NCBI GenBank assembly: GCA_020342235.1
Contig: CP073217.1
Location: 310,001-374,000, forward strand
DNA from: Saccharomycopsis phalli
Taxonomy: Eukaryota; Ascomycota; Saccharomycetes; Ascoideales; Saccharomycopsidaceae
DNA length: 64,000 nucleotides
Direction: 5' to 3'
The notes under the pieces are model-generated. The model saw only the letters and a program-made list of their open reading frames with translations, searched no databases and had not been told where the DNA came from. A program made the translations under genes and the position numbers. Positions 10,033-19,207 of the stretch are shown one piece after another; within the stretch, counting starts at the first letter, position 1; each line of letters opens with the position of its first letter.

Positions 10033-10168
10033 TGGGCATATAAAGGTTGATTGGTGAATGAATAGGTGAATGAATAGGTGAATAGAACAAGTGAATCAAT
10101 ATACTAATAAATAAATGATCATAAATCAATAAATAAACGATCAATCATCAACCTTCAATCATCAACCT

Positions 10169-10642
10169 TCAACCTCCTCTCTTTCCACTTTGCACCTTTA
10201 AAATCTCTTCCAACTTTCCCAATTCTCGCTCAGCCTCCTTAATAGGCTCCTTGTACACAATCTTACCGTACCTCAAATCAATCAAATCTCCAATCCGCTC
10301 ATTGAGACTTGTCAACTCGTCATCGCACAAGTTCTCCACTTTATCCATCTCCTCGTCCAAAACCCGCTCCAAGTCGGTCATCTGGCCAATCAACGCGTCC
10401 AAAGTCAACTTTCCAACTGGCTCGCCATCGTAGTCTAGTTCAGGGACCTGGAAAGCTTGTGCTTGTTGTTTATTTAGCTGCTCAATCTGTTCTTGCTTAT
10501 GTAAAAGCGTCTGTTCGTACATGAATTCAATCAAATGCGGATCATACGCTTTGAAATGGTTGTAAAACTTTTCCCGCGACATGAAAATATCCGGGAAAAC
10601 ATTATTGTTGAGAAATGATTTTAAAATCGTCAGAGTATCCAT
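10169..10642 (-). CDS. probable inner-kinetochore protein of the Cnl2/NKP2 family, 157 aa
   Basis: A small acidic, helical protein starting at the ATG at 10642. The N-terminus (TILKSFLNNNVFPDIFMSRE) followed by KFYNHF resembles the start of Cnl2/Nkp2 proteins, where a short helix precedes an F-x-x-F motif. The remainder is coiled coil (about residues 45-75 and 85-150), and the size matches Nkp2 (153 aa in S. cerevisiae). If right, it joins Nkp1 in the CCAN/Ctf19 complex at centromeres. The call rests on length, layout and the N-terminal motif only; another small coiled-coil protein is possible. A CACGTG at 10677-10682 lies about 35 bp upstream. Convergent with TAD3, 136 bp apart. Confidence 0.48.
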   Translation of the reverse strand: MDTLTILKSFLNNNVFPDIFMSREKFYNHFKAYDPHLIEFMYEQTLLHKQEQIEQLNKQQAQAFQVPELDYDGEPVGKLTLDALIGQMTDLERVLDEEMDKVENLCDDELTSLNERIGDLIDLRYGKIVYKEPIKEAERELGKLEEILKVQSGKRGG

Positions 10643-11038
10643 ACCAATGTGTGTGGTTTGTTTGTATTTATGTGGTCACGTGCAGTACATCGGTATCGAG
10701 AACCGCATGTCTGTTGGCTGGTAAGTATGTATATTTATCTCTGTATTTAGTTATATATTGAGGCTGAAACCATCGGTAAGAGGCCAATAATGAAGAAGCT
10801 ATTCTACGTTCAAATATATTCATACTATGCTCTATGTTGCGCGAAGCGTAGGTGGAATACAATATGAAATACGACATACTCACACGAGAAATATCTCAAC
10901 TAGGGGAGATATTTCCGTGGTTCAAAGAACAAAATCATCTATAATTAAGTATAAATCAGAGTATAAGTTTGTAACGATGTCACATTCTCTAGACAATGAA
11001 ATAGACATTGACATTACACAATACTTTTATTGATTGTG
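10643..11038. other. spacer with a degenerate repeat
   Basis: No gene. The stretch from about 10755 to 10960 (GAGGCTGAAACCATC ... AATCATCTATAATTAA) resembles 57113-57280 (GAGGCTGAACACCAC ... CTCATCTATAATTAA). Both copies lie next to the 3' end of a LINE fragment. Type unknown. Confidence 0.4.
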
Positions 11039-11335
11039 TAAGAAGCCTGATCGTCCTTGTTACCAAGTTTGACCGCTGACCTGACCCCATTGGGTTTTGT
11101 CATGCTGATATAGAACACCTCAAGTCTGTACGATATGATTGAAACTCCACACATTTTAAACAAAATTATCGTGGTGCGTCCCGTGGTTCCTCTTGTCATT
11201 ATGCTTAAGTACCTTATTTGTTCAGCAGTACGGTGCATCTTAAACAATGTTTGCTTTAGATGGCTCCTAAAGCGGAGCTTTGAACCAAGGGTAATGCCTA
11301 ATGACTTGACTTTGCTCGTTTCTTCCTTCAGGTAG
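11039..11335 (-). mobile_element. LINE fragment (ORF2 part and 3' part), start of secreted-protein module 1
   Basis: An antisense fragment of the LINE at 14399-19466. It encodes the post-RT segment (HRTAEQIRYLS, TRGTTGRTTIILFKMC, YRLEVFY), then jumps to the 3' end region (equivalent to about 19215-19260), so it is internally deleted. Its 5'-truncated end joins, at about 11335, a body sequence identical in position to that of module 3 near 56215. The LINE piece was therefore already part of the module before duplication. Confidence 0.8.
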
Positions 11336-11435
11336 CTGGAGGAATATTAATAGTATATGTTTCATGACTCAATATTAATAGCATTTGCTTCATGGTTAAT
11401 ACAACTTTGGTGATTAAATCTTGTAATTAAATATG

Positions 11436-11545
11436 GTCACCAGCGAGGATCGAACCTCGGAATTTTTGAGGCGCAAATTCCAGCTGCAGTTTACAAGATT
11501 TGCTCATTTCCTTGACCCGTGGCACTGAGTCACGGACCATTCTAC
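11436..11545 (-). other. tRNA-like sequence with pol III A and B boxes (module 1)
   Basis: On the minus strand: an A-box-like TGACTCAGTGCC (11521-11532) and a B box GGTTCGATCC (11447-11456) inside a T-arm-like CGAGGTTCGATCCTCG. Partial acceptor pairing (TGGTC with GACCA) and a GCAAAT/ATTTGC stem occur at the anticodon-arm position. It is too degenerate and too long to be a working tRNA. Related copies are at 22937-23030 and 56029-56098. It lies about 100 bp upstream of the LINE piece in the same orientation, as in a SINE head. Confidence 0.5.
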
Positions 11546-12310
11546 AACTCGTACAGTTTGTACATGGTAATAATCATTTCAATCATCAGTGGACTCGTCT
11601 CAGGTACATTTTTGCAATTATTGTCTGGGTACATTTATGAATTCTCGTCATGGTACATTGGTAATCTTGTACTAAGGCAAAGGAAATAATAGCGTGGCTA
11701 AGAAACAATAGCCTCTATGAAATAATAACCTGCCTACGAAATAATAACCTGCCTAAGAAATAATAACCTGTCTAAGAAATAATAACCTGATTAGGAATAA
11801 TAACTGGTTGGGTAAGCCTGATTAGGAATGACGACTGGTTGGGTAAACCTGATTAGGAATAACAGCTGAGTAGCAAGAATAGTCGGAACACGGAATTAAT
11901 TAACCATACACTTCTGACTATGGTAACGCCAACCCTCTTGGCGTATTATATTCCTATTTTTATTGACCTCTGTGAATCTCAAACCGTTTCTGAGACATTT
12001 TCACCAGGGACACATGCAGCTACCATCATGATAACTCAACATGTGACAGAAATGTCTCAGAAACACATTTTGAGCCTACATGCCAAGCACAATACCAGAA
12101 AAACACCTCGATATTGCATGTTGTAAACTGAGTGTTTTGCTGCTTGTTAGTTAACTCGACTTTATTTCCATGGAGTCACTCATGCATGTTCCATATAGTC
12201 ATTTGCTACCACAAGTCCGTTGGAACAGGAGGTAGAGGAATATTCAGACGGACTGTAATATAAAAGAAGTCAGTTTGTCATGAAACCACAACAATCAAAT
12301 CATCTTAAAC
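11546..12310 (+). promoter_or_regulatory. conserved upstream region and promoter of secreted-protein gene 1
   Basis: About 0.75 kb shared with the other two modules (near 23030-23743 and 55398-56028). It includes a stack of CTAAGAAATAATA repeats (11700-11790), a 15-bp perfect inverted repeat (11986-12000 with 12050-12064) and TATAAAAG at 12259-12266, 52 bp before the start codon. Frames of about 130 codons in copies 2 and 3 of this region lack a supported start and look incidental. Confidence 0.65.
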
Positions 12311-12973
12311 ATGCAACCTCACTCTCTTTTTACTCTCGTTTTCCTTACTTCGCTTGCTGCTGCTGCACCAATTGGCGAAACCACCACTGTACTTCAGCCT
12401 ACTGCGATATTTTCTTCGGCTGTTACTTCTTTCCCTTCTGATTCCACTGATTCCGATTATTCTTTGCTCGACGATATTCAAGAAAAGAAGTTCTCCTTCG
12501 GACGAAGTGGTAAAAAGGGTGGTTCAAACAAACCAGCTGGAAAAAAAGATGGAAACAAAAAAGATGGAAACAAAAAAGATGGAAAGCCAGATAAAAAACA
12601 AGATGCAAAACAAGATGAAAAACCAGATGCAAAACAAGATGAAAAACCAGCTACCGACAATAACAAGCCAAATCCACCAGCAGATAATCCACCAACACCA
12701 GCAAGCCCAGAAAATCCACCAGTCGACTCTCCAAAACCAGAAACACCAACCACAACCAAGGCTGGCTTTGTCGAAATACTTGCAAGTAAAGCTGCTCCTT
12801 ATGCACTGATTGCGGAACAAGCAGGGGCAGGAATCGACTTAATGACTCAGATCGGTGGTATTATGAATGCCCAATCTACTGATTCTGCTCAAGACACTGA
12901 TTCCGCTCAAGTCACTGATATTGCCGATGCCACTTCTCAAACTTCGGAAATCCCACAGCCAACTTCAGCGTAA
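12311..12973 (+). CDS. secreted Lys/Asp-repeat protein, family copy 1, 220 aa
   Basis: Signal peptide at residues 1-19 (MQPHSLFTLVFLTSLAAAA), then a conserved N-terminal segment (PIGETTT to DDIQEKK). A hypervariable centre follows, built of KKDGN and DAKQDEKP repeats and then Pro-rich sequence. The C-terminal domain is conserved (TTTKAG, a Gly/Ala-rich hydrophobic stretch, then Ser/Thr/Gln-rich sequence ending IPQPTSA). There are no cysteines, GPI signal or known domain. The signal peptide, promoter and 3' flank are nearly identical to the genes at 23744 and 55397, while the centre is of quite different composition. I infer a secreted or cell-wall protein of unknown function. The EKK at the pro-region end might be a processing site, which is speculative. 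Confidence 0.8.
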   Translation: MQPHSLFTLVFLTSLAAAAPIGETTTVLQPTAIFSSAVTSFPSDSTDSDYSLLDDIQEKKFSFGRSGKKGGSNKPAGKKDGNKKDGNKKDGKPDKKQDAKQDEKPDAKQDEKPATDNNKPNPPADNPPTPASPENPPVDSPKPETPTTTKAGFVEILASKAAPYALIAEQAGAGIDLMTQIGGIMNAQSTDSAQDTDSAQVTDIADATSQTSEIPQPTSA

Positions 12974-13140
12974 ATACTGCTGGTCAGTATTACATAAAGT
13001 TAGTATAGTAATAGAAATTGTCGTGAAACTGTGTAATTCAGTAGAAAAATATACAGCAATGAACTTTGTCCATCCATCATTATCGTACGTTATCGGAGAA
13101 ACACCACATGGACGCAAATACACAATTCATCCAAAGCTTG
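12974..13140 (+). other. conserved 3' flank of secreted-protein module 1
   Basis: Sequence after the stop codon (ATACTGCTGGTCAGTATTAC onward) is shared with modules 2 and 3. Homology to module 3 continues to about 13130; module 2 diverges at about 24640. It includes a short inverted repeat, TACTGCTGGTCAGTA, a possible terminator hairpin. Confidence 0.6.
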
Positions 13141-13383
13141 GTTTCACATAAAACAAAGACTTTTTTCAACGCAGAGACTAGCCCATCATGCGATAGATGC
13201 GAGGATGCCGAGCCAGGTTTTTGCCCGTGTTTTGTTGAATGCGGGAAATTGCCCTGAAGTTTAATTTAATGTTATTTAGTAATGATTATTACAAGATATA
13301 CTGCAAATTAATTAGCTATACCTCATATACCTTCAAATATAACCCAACCACCATCCACAACATCCCATCAATATGGGACGTGC

Positions 13384-14398
13384 TCAATTGAAAAGCCGAG
13401 GAGATAATTCCATAGGGACACCCAGCCCTTTGGAAATTATAAAAATGTCTACCATCTCAGACTTTAAAAATATGTTGGTGCACTTCAAGTCACTCATTCT
13501 GTATAAATACAGTTTCAAGTCTGTCATAAACCAAGACAAGTCCCGGTCAATGTGGCTGAGCAAGTAGAACTTAATCATGATTAACCGCCAGGATTCAAGC
13601 AAGTTCTGATTTGGTATAAGCTTTGTGTGACAAGTGCTAAAGACAACCCCGAGGATTCGTCTCATTTGCTGGGTGTTTATACTTTTCATCATCTGGCATA
13701 AACTGTTGAGACATCTGTTGTGCAACTGCGCTCTTGAAATAAACTTCGATCCGGACAATTTCAGAACCAGCATTATGCTCGTTAGCAACGTATCTTTATC
13801 TAGCTTGTCAGAGTGACACACAACCATGTTGCGTACCATACTGACAGCCTGCAACACAACCCGTATATCCTTGCCGAGTGTCTTCTCTCGAATAGACTGC
13901 AAGGAGACCTTGTACTCTCTGAGTAATGTGAAACTTACTTCTGGCGAGAAATCCCGTCGCCAAGCAAAAACTGCAAGTTTCTCCAAGGCCATAAAGTGGT
14001 GGGTGAAGTTGGTGTTTTTCGACCTCAAGAGGCCAAAAAGCTCCTTGACATGCCTGACCGTGATGGGTGAAGTCACATAGGTCTGTGGAATAATACCTGT
14101 TTCCTTGTCAGGGAAACATTCCTGGATGAACATGTCGAGAGAATAGTTGCGTCTCGTAAACAGTGCGGAGAAATGTGGCCGCCCACCATTGGAACCACAC
14201 TGTCTAGATGGAGCTTCTCCAAGAGATTTGGATTGATCTGCTCCCTTGAAATACTGAAGCTGGCCTTGGTAAGGGTTTGTGCAAGCATTTTGGCCCAATG
14301 ATTTGAGCCAAGATTGCGAAGACTGGAAAAAATGCTTTAAGCGAAGCAAACGTACTCCCGGAGAAATATTCTCCGTCCTGTTGAAATTCTTCACACAA
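13384..14398 (-). pseudogene. 3' part of an unknown gene split by a LINE
   Basis: The frame here (stop at 13384) is the continuation of the gene that starts at 21268. The 15-bp target duplication AAATTCTTCACACAA (14384-14398) also ends the 5' part (19467-19481), and both pieces read CVKN through it in the same frame. Counting the duplication once gives 2802 bp, an uninterrupted 933-codon gene. This C-terminal part (about 333 residues) is helical and basic, with no cysteine-rich or catalytic motif that I know. An in-frame ATG near 14430 lies inside the LINE and is not the native start. Both halves remain open, so the insertion is recent or the fragment may still be used. Confidence 0.85.
14384..14398. 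repeat. 15-bp target-site duplication, left copy
   Basis: AAATTCTTCACACAA, identical to 19467-19481, directly flanks the full-length LINE. Confidence 0.93.
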
Positions 14399-14400
14399 AA

Positions 14401-15857
14401 ATGAGTTCTTCCCAAATTGGTGAAACACAAAATGAGTTTGAACCCCCGGGCGACCCATTAGGGCCCCAAACAACAGCAAACCGCATGGATTCCCACGGCG
14501 AATCTATTAACCAACTTCAAATTGACCCAAGTGCCGCCAGGGCACCAGCAACACACACCAACGGCCAAATTAAAAAATCCTATGGCCTCACCGAGGAGGA
14601 CGAAACCGACCCCTCAGAACACGAAACAAGCGGATACAACACCCCACCGGGTGCCATCTCGCCACCCCCACAAACTTGGAACCGACAAAACGTCGAAGAA
14701 AAGCTTATCCAACCTTATGAAACTGACCACCCTCCCAAAGCGGGAACTCAAATTACACATTTGAGGACAGGGCTCGTGACGCTATACAGGCCTACGGAGT
14801 ACTCACTAACGCAATCTCTGGGGCCGCCCGGTTTTACAAACTTGATTCAACCACCTTCCTCCGCCAAGCTGGACAGGAGGAAGCCATTCAATTTCTACAA
14901 ACCCAACATGCATTCCTCGCACCCCCGGCCACCTCATCAAAACGTGGCCACACTGCAACCAGAACCAAAACCCGGGAGCAAAGACCAACTGGCAAAGACC
15001 TTGAAACAGCTGGCAGATTAGCGTATTACGTTAATCCTCAAAGTCGAACATGGAGTGCTGCAAAACGCATCCAATTCGAAGTTGAGTCCAAAGCCATCAT
15101 TGACCAGTCGGCATGCAAGATCAGCATGATCAGCCTCACCGCGGCGCACCACTTCCGGGTCCACCTAAACGAACCCTTCACCGACGAAAACAAGTTGACA
15201 CTCCAATCTGCGCTCGGATCACCAGGACCACTCAACACAAAACCATGGGTCTCACGGGTAATCCAAAACGTCCCAGCAACCTTCTCCCCCGACAACGTCG
15301 CACTCGAAATTTCGAGAACCTTAAGAAATGCGCAGTGGGAAGGAGAAGCCTTGTGTTCCGCACCAAGACCACTCATTAGCCCAGAAAACATGCCGGATTG
15401 GTCCACAATCCCTATCGAATGCACAAAACGCTACTCAGCTCGGTTATTCTTCCCGGACGAGGCAACAGCGCAATTCGCGTCAGAACAACGCTACTGCATC
15501 GAAGGAGAAATCCACAGACTAACCGAGTACAAGGGAAAGCGCAACATCCGGAAACGGACTCACCTTGACCTCCTCAAAGAGTCACCGCGACGGCCACGCC
15601 GAAGCCGCGGCTCCAAGTCAAAAACGAGCCAACCATCTTCCATCCCTCCTGCTTCCACCGCACAAAGCGGCACACCGGGAAACCCAAACGCCACGAGTAA
15701 CCCCTCCAGTCAACCCAAGATCCCAAAAGATCTAGTGATCAATACGACGGAGACTTACCCAGCTCCTGATGAGAACTCGACATCAAGATATAATCTACGG
15801 TCAAGTCGAACTCAGATGGTTTCCCACAGTGACTCAAGCCAAGTTGGATCACAATGA
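14401..15857 (+). CDS. LINE ORF1 (RNA-binding gag-like protein), with a frame break
   Basis: The ATG at 14401 opens a polar Pro/Thr-rich N-terminus (MSSSQIGETQNEF). This frame is open to 15021. The rest of ORF1, however, is in another frame, open from 14727 to 15857 (FEDRARDAIQAYGVLTNAIS, then AYYVNPQSRTW, KPWVSRVIQ, RYSARLFFPDE), and ends with basic, Pro-rich sequence. In the 25-27.7 kb copy the same region is 2 bp shorter and keeps the two parts in register. The break, at about 14727-14764, is therefore best explained by a 2-bp length change in this copy. No CCHC knuckle or RRM was recognised. The stop overlaps the ORF2 start as ATGA, suggesting coupled termination-reinitiation. Confidence 0.8.
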
Positions 15858-18800
15858 AGATAACAATCATCTCGATCAACATCCAGAAACGAAGGCCGCA
15901 TCTAGAAGCGGTCCTTGACCATTACAAGAATTCGGCAGTAATACTATTAGTCCAGGAGACTGCACGTCAGTGCAACCCCGATGAGACTTGCAACCACGCC
16001 GCCTATGACAAATATGATTACCTCCCTGAGGTAAACGACCAGTCAGCCCGACCTAGGGCCACGACATATGTTAACAAGAAAATTAAAGATCAACAATATG
16101 GCTACCGCACAAGGTATATCAATGAATTAAAAGATAGAGACTGTGTGGGAATCACCTTAGAATCACGAAAGCAAGTTGTAGACATCATCAACATCTACAA
16201 TGCGCCGCACGATTCCAAGGCCCACCTCAAGTCCCGGTCGCTAAAACTAGTAAGAAACTACATTATAGACAAACAAGGAATTTTCAATGGAATTATCATG
16301 GGCGACCTCAATGCAGCCCACCCAGCCTTTACCTCTCGCAACATAGCAGGGGTGGAAGCACGGAAGGCCACACTGAGGATCGATGACATCATGGAAATGG
16401 GGAAACTCCAATGCCTTAACATCATCGACCAGCCCACACACCGTGACGGTAACACTCTTGATGTTATACTAATCAGCGATAAGTTGGAAGGGCAAGTGAC
16501 ACCACAGCCAAAGCTTCGGCAATTCGGCTCCGACCACTTCGGTCTTCGCGTATCACTCCGCCCTCCCGACATGTCGAACAAGATCAAGCCAAAAACGGTG
16601 CATAACTACTCTAAAACGGACTGGTCAAAGGTACGTGCAACACTAGATAAACGTCGGTTCGCAAGCGCCATCCACACAGAGGATGAACTAAACAAGGCAT
16701 CCGCCAAGTTAACCCAGAGTCTAAGGCAACTAATTGACAGAAACACCCCGATGAAACTAGTAAATAGCCGCTCAAAAAGGTGGTTCACTCAAGAAGTCAA
16801 AGACGCGTATAGAACTGTCACAAGCCTCGCAATGGACAATCCAGAACGAAGCAATGCTCAGAAGGCCTTTCAGGAAACTGTTCAAAAAGCCAAATCCAAG
16901 TGCTGGAATGATTTCTTACTCAAGTTGGACCACACCACCATCTGGACTGCTTACAGATACACAAACCCAGCAAAGCGCCATAGAATGATGAAACTGTACG
17001 AGGAACAACACGAAGCCTTTGGCAAAACCTTTTACCCACAGATCACTGTAGGTGAGAGCCTCACGCCAGCTTCGTTCCAACCGCACAACACTCATTGGGA
17101 CGACATCGAACCAATAACGAAGGAGGAAATATTCAACACCATCAGATACCTAAAGCTCAAAAAAGCTCCAGGTCCTGACCAGCTCACCGTTGGTCAAATC
17201 AGGGAGCTTTGGCATGGGAAAACCTTCCCTGACCAGTTGGAATTGATCTACAACGCGTGCCTCAAACTTGGAGCATTCCCCAAACAGTGGAAAACCAGCA
17301 TCACGGTAGTAATCCCGAAACCGGGAAAGGCCAATTACGAGACACCAAAATCATTTCGACCAATTAGCTTACTCAATATACTTGGGAAAATCTTCGAGTC
17401 AATCATGACCCAAAGATTGGTTGCCAAAATCCAACTTCCATCTTACCAATTTGGGGGGCGCAAAGGGTACTGCGCAACGGATGCGGTTACAACCTTAGTA
17501 AATAACCTCAAGGTCCACGCCCAGACTCACCTCAAGGACAACCAGAAAATGCCACTAGACAACTCCAGCCACTCCGGAGCAGTCCTAGTCGACATTGAAG
17601 GTGCCTTCAACAACATGAGCCACCCGATCCTACTACAAAAGATGCAGGCCGTCGGCGCTCCACCCGAGATAATTAATTGGACTAATAACTTCCTCCAGAA
17701 CCGAAGCACTCAGCTAAAAATTGATGGACAGTTATCAGACCAGCACCTCCCCGTTACGTTCGGTGTCCCACAAGGCTCTCCAATCTCTCCAATCCTCTTC
17801 ATGATCTACACCCACGACCTCTACAACCGGCTTGAGCGGAAAGGGGCTGTGGCTTTAGGATTCATTGATGACATTACAATTGTCAAAACGGGATCCCGAG
17901 GCGACATTGAGCATACACTTCAACGATGCTTACAGGAATGCCATCAATGGGGTCAAGAGAATTTCACAAGCTTTGACTATGGCCCGAAACTACAATACAT
18001 ACGATTCTTCCCGAATCGAAGACGGTTACCGAACTGTGAATCTAGCCTCCAACTTCCGAACGGAGGACGAAAGGAGGAAACAAACGAGGTCAAGTTATTA
18101 GGCATTACCCTTGATTCAAGACTCAGCTTCAGGAGCCATCTAAAACAAACATTGTCCAAGATGCGCCGTACTGCTGAACAAATAAGGTACTTAAGCCGAA
18201 TGACACGAGGAACCACGGGACGTACCACGATAATATTGTTCAAAACGTGCGCAGTCCCCATCATATCGTATGGACTCGAGGTGTTCTATAACAGCATGAC
18301 AAAAACCCAATGGGGTCAGGTCAGTGTGATATTCAACTCAATCCTACGACTGGCGCTAGGCCTCCTCAGACCCACGTCCACCCCGATCATCTATATCGAA
18401 AGTGGTATTCCACCACCAACGATCCTACTCAAGTCCTTGGCAATAATGAAATCTATGAGATGGTTCATGAATACATCACGCCAAAACCCAGTCCGCTCAA
18501 GTTTGTTCCAAACTACCACGATCAATGGAAGCACGAGAATCATAATTCCAAAGCGCCCTCTTATCCAGGACATGTTACAGGCAACAGCCCCTCACAATCC
18601 AGATATCAGAACGTTTGACGCAGCCGCTCGATTACTTGAACAACGCGCGGATTATGCACTAGAGGAACAACGACTCGAGGACGACCCGCCACCGATGCAA
18701 GATCCAAGACGGACCCGCATCCAGATGCTCAAGAAAATAGCCTCAGACGCAGCAACCAAAGAGTGGCAAGCAATGATCACCTCAACCAGCGAATCATTCC

Positions 18801-19207
18801 CAAACCACTATAGGAACGCACGCAAAATCAGCACCACTCCTTTCAAAGTGCACCGAGACAAAACCAAGCTCCTCCTCACGGAAGCACTTGCAGGCCCCAA
18901 GGCAATCCTCAGTTTGGCATCACAACTACTCAGCGGAAAGAGCCTCACAGACGGATCGTTGCTCAAATTATTTGGCAATGATGACCCAAAGTGCAAACGA
19001 TGTGGGACTCACTCCCCCTCCATCATACATGACCTACGATGCCCAGAGCTCCTAGAAGCTCGAATTCTATCGCGCATTGATGACATACTAGATTCCACTC
19101 ATGGCATACGCAATACGCTTGGAAAAGTGTTTGCCGACCAAAAATCAGTCCACAAACTCCTTGAGTTCTACCAGAACGTGTTGGAATATGATTCCTCCAA
19201 CACATGA
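15854..19207 (+). CDS. LINE ORF2: endonuclease and reverse transcriptase, 1117 aa
   Basis: Residues about 1-235 form an EEP/APE endonuclease (ISINIQKRRPHLEAV, VQETARQ, GIIMGDLNAAHPAF, SDHFGLRV) that would nick target DNA. RT follows from about residue 400 to 720: GPDQLTVGQIREL, FRPISLLNILGKIFE, motif A AVLVDIEGAFNNMSH, motif B GVPQGSPISPILF, motif C GFIDDITIV. The C-terminus carries a zinc knuckle CKRCGTHSPSIIHDLRC (C-x2-C-x8-H-x4-C), typical of many LINEs. No RNase H domain was recognised. The frame is fully open and all catalytic residues are present, so ORF2 looks functional. Confidence 0.95.
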   Translation: MKITIISINIQKRRPHLEAVLDHYKNSAVILLVQETARQCNPDETCNHAAYDKYDYLPEVNDQSARPRATTYVNKKIKDQQYGYRTRYINELKDRDCVGITLESRKQVVDIINIYNAPHDSKAHLKSRSLKLVRNYIIDKQGIFNGIIMGDLNAAHPAFTSRNIAGVEARKATLRIDDIMEMGKLQCLNIIDQPTHRDGNTLDVILISDKLEGQVTPQPKLRQFGSDHFGLRVSLRPPDMSNKIKPKTVHNYSKTDWSKVRATLDKRRFASAIHTEDELNKASAKLTQSLRQLIDRNTPMKLVNSRSKRWFTQEVKDAYRTVTSLAMDNPERSNAQKAFQETVQKAKSKCWNDFLLKLDHTTIWTAYRYTNPAKRHRMMKLYEEQHEAFGKTFYPQITVGESLTPASFQPHNTHWDDIEPITKEEIFNTIRYLKLKKAPGPDQLTVGQIRELWHGKTFPDQLELIYNACLKLGAFPKQWKTSITVVIPKPGKANYETPKSFRPISLLNILGKIFESIMTQRLVAKIQLPSYQFGGRKGYCATDAVTTLVNNLKVHAQTHLKDNQKMPLDNSSHSGAVLVDIEGAFNNMSHPILLQKMQAVGAPPEIINWTNNFLQNRSTQLKIDGQLSDQHLPVTFGVPQGSPISPILFMIYTHDLYNRLERKGAVALGFIDDITIVKTGSRGDIEHTLQRCLQECHQWGQENFTSFDYGPKLQYIRFFPNRRRLPNCESSLQLPNGGRKEETNEVKLLGITLDSRLSFRSHLKQTLSKMRRTAEQIRYLSRMTRGTTGRTTIILFKTCAVPIISYGLEVFYNSMTKTQWGQVSVIFNSILRLALGLLRPTSTPIIYIESGIPPPTILLKSLAIMKSMRWFMNTSRQNPVRSSLFQTTTINGSTRIIIPKRPLIQDMLQATAPHNPDIRTFDAAARLLEQRADYALEEQRLEDDPPPMQDPRRTRIQMLKKIASDAATKEWQAMITSTSESFPNHYRNARKISTTPFKVHRDKTKLLLTEALAGPKAILSLASQLLSGKSLTDGSLLKLFGNDDPKCKRCGTHSPSIIHDLRCPELLEARILSRIDDILDSTHGIRNTLGKVFADQKSVHKLLEFYQNVLEYDSSNT

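Noticed and set aside
11436-11545. Functional tRNA gene
   Set aside because: Acceptor pairing is partial, spacing is too long and copies 2 and 3 have lost B-box or A-box bases.
12311-12973. Pheromone precursor or GPI wall protein
   Set aside because: No KR-separated identical peptides, no GPI attachment signal at the C-terminus.
13384-14430. 348-codon minus-strand frame as an independent gene
   Set aside because: Its first codons lie inside the LINE; the frame continues from the gene at 21268 across the target duplication.
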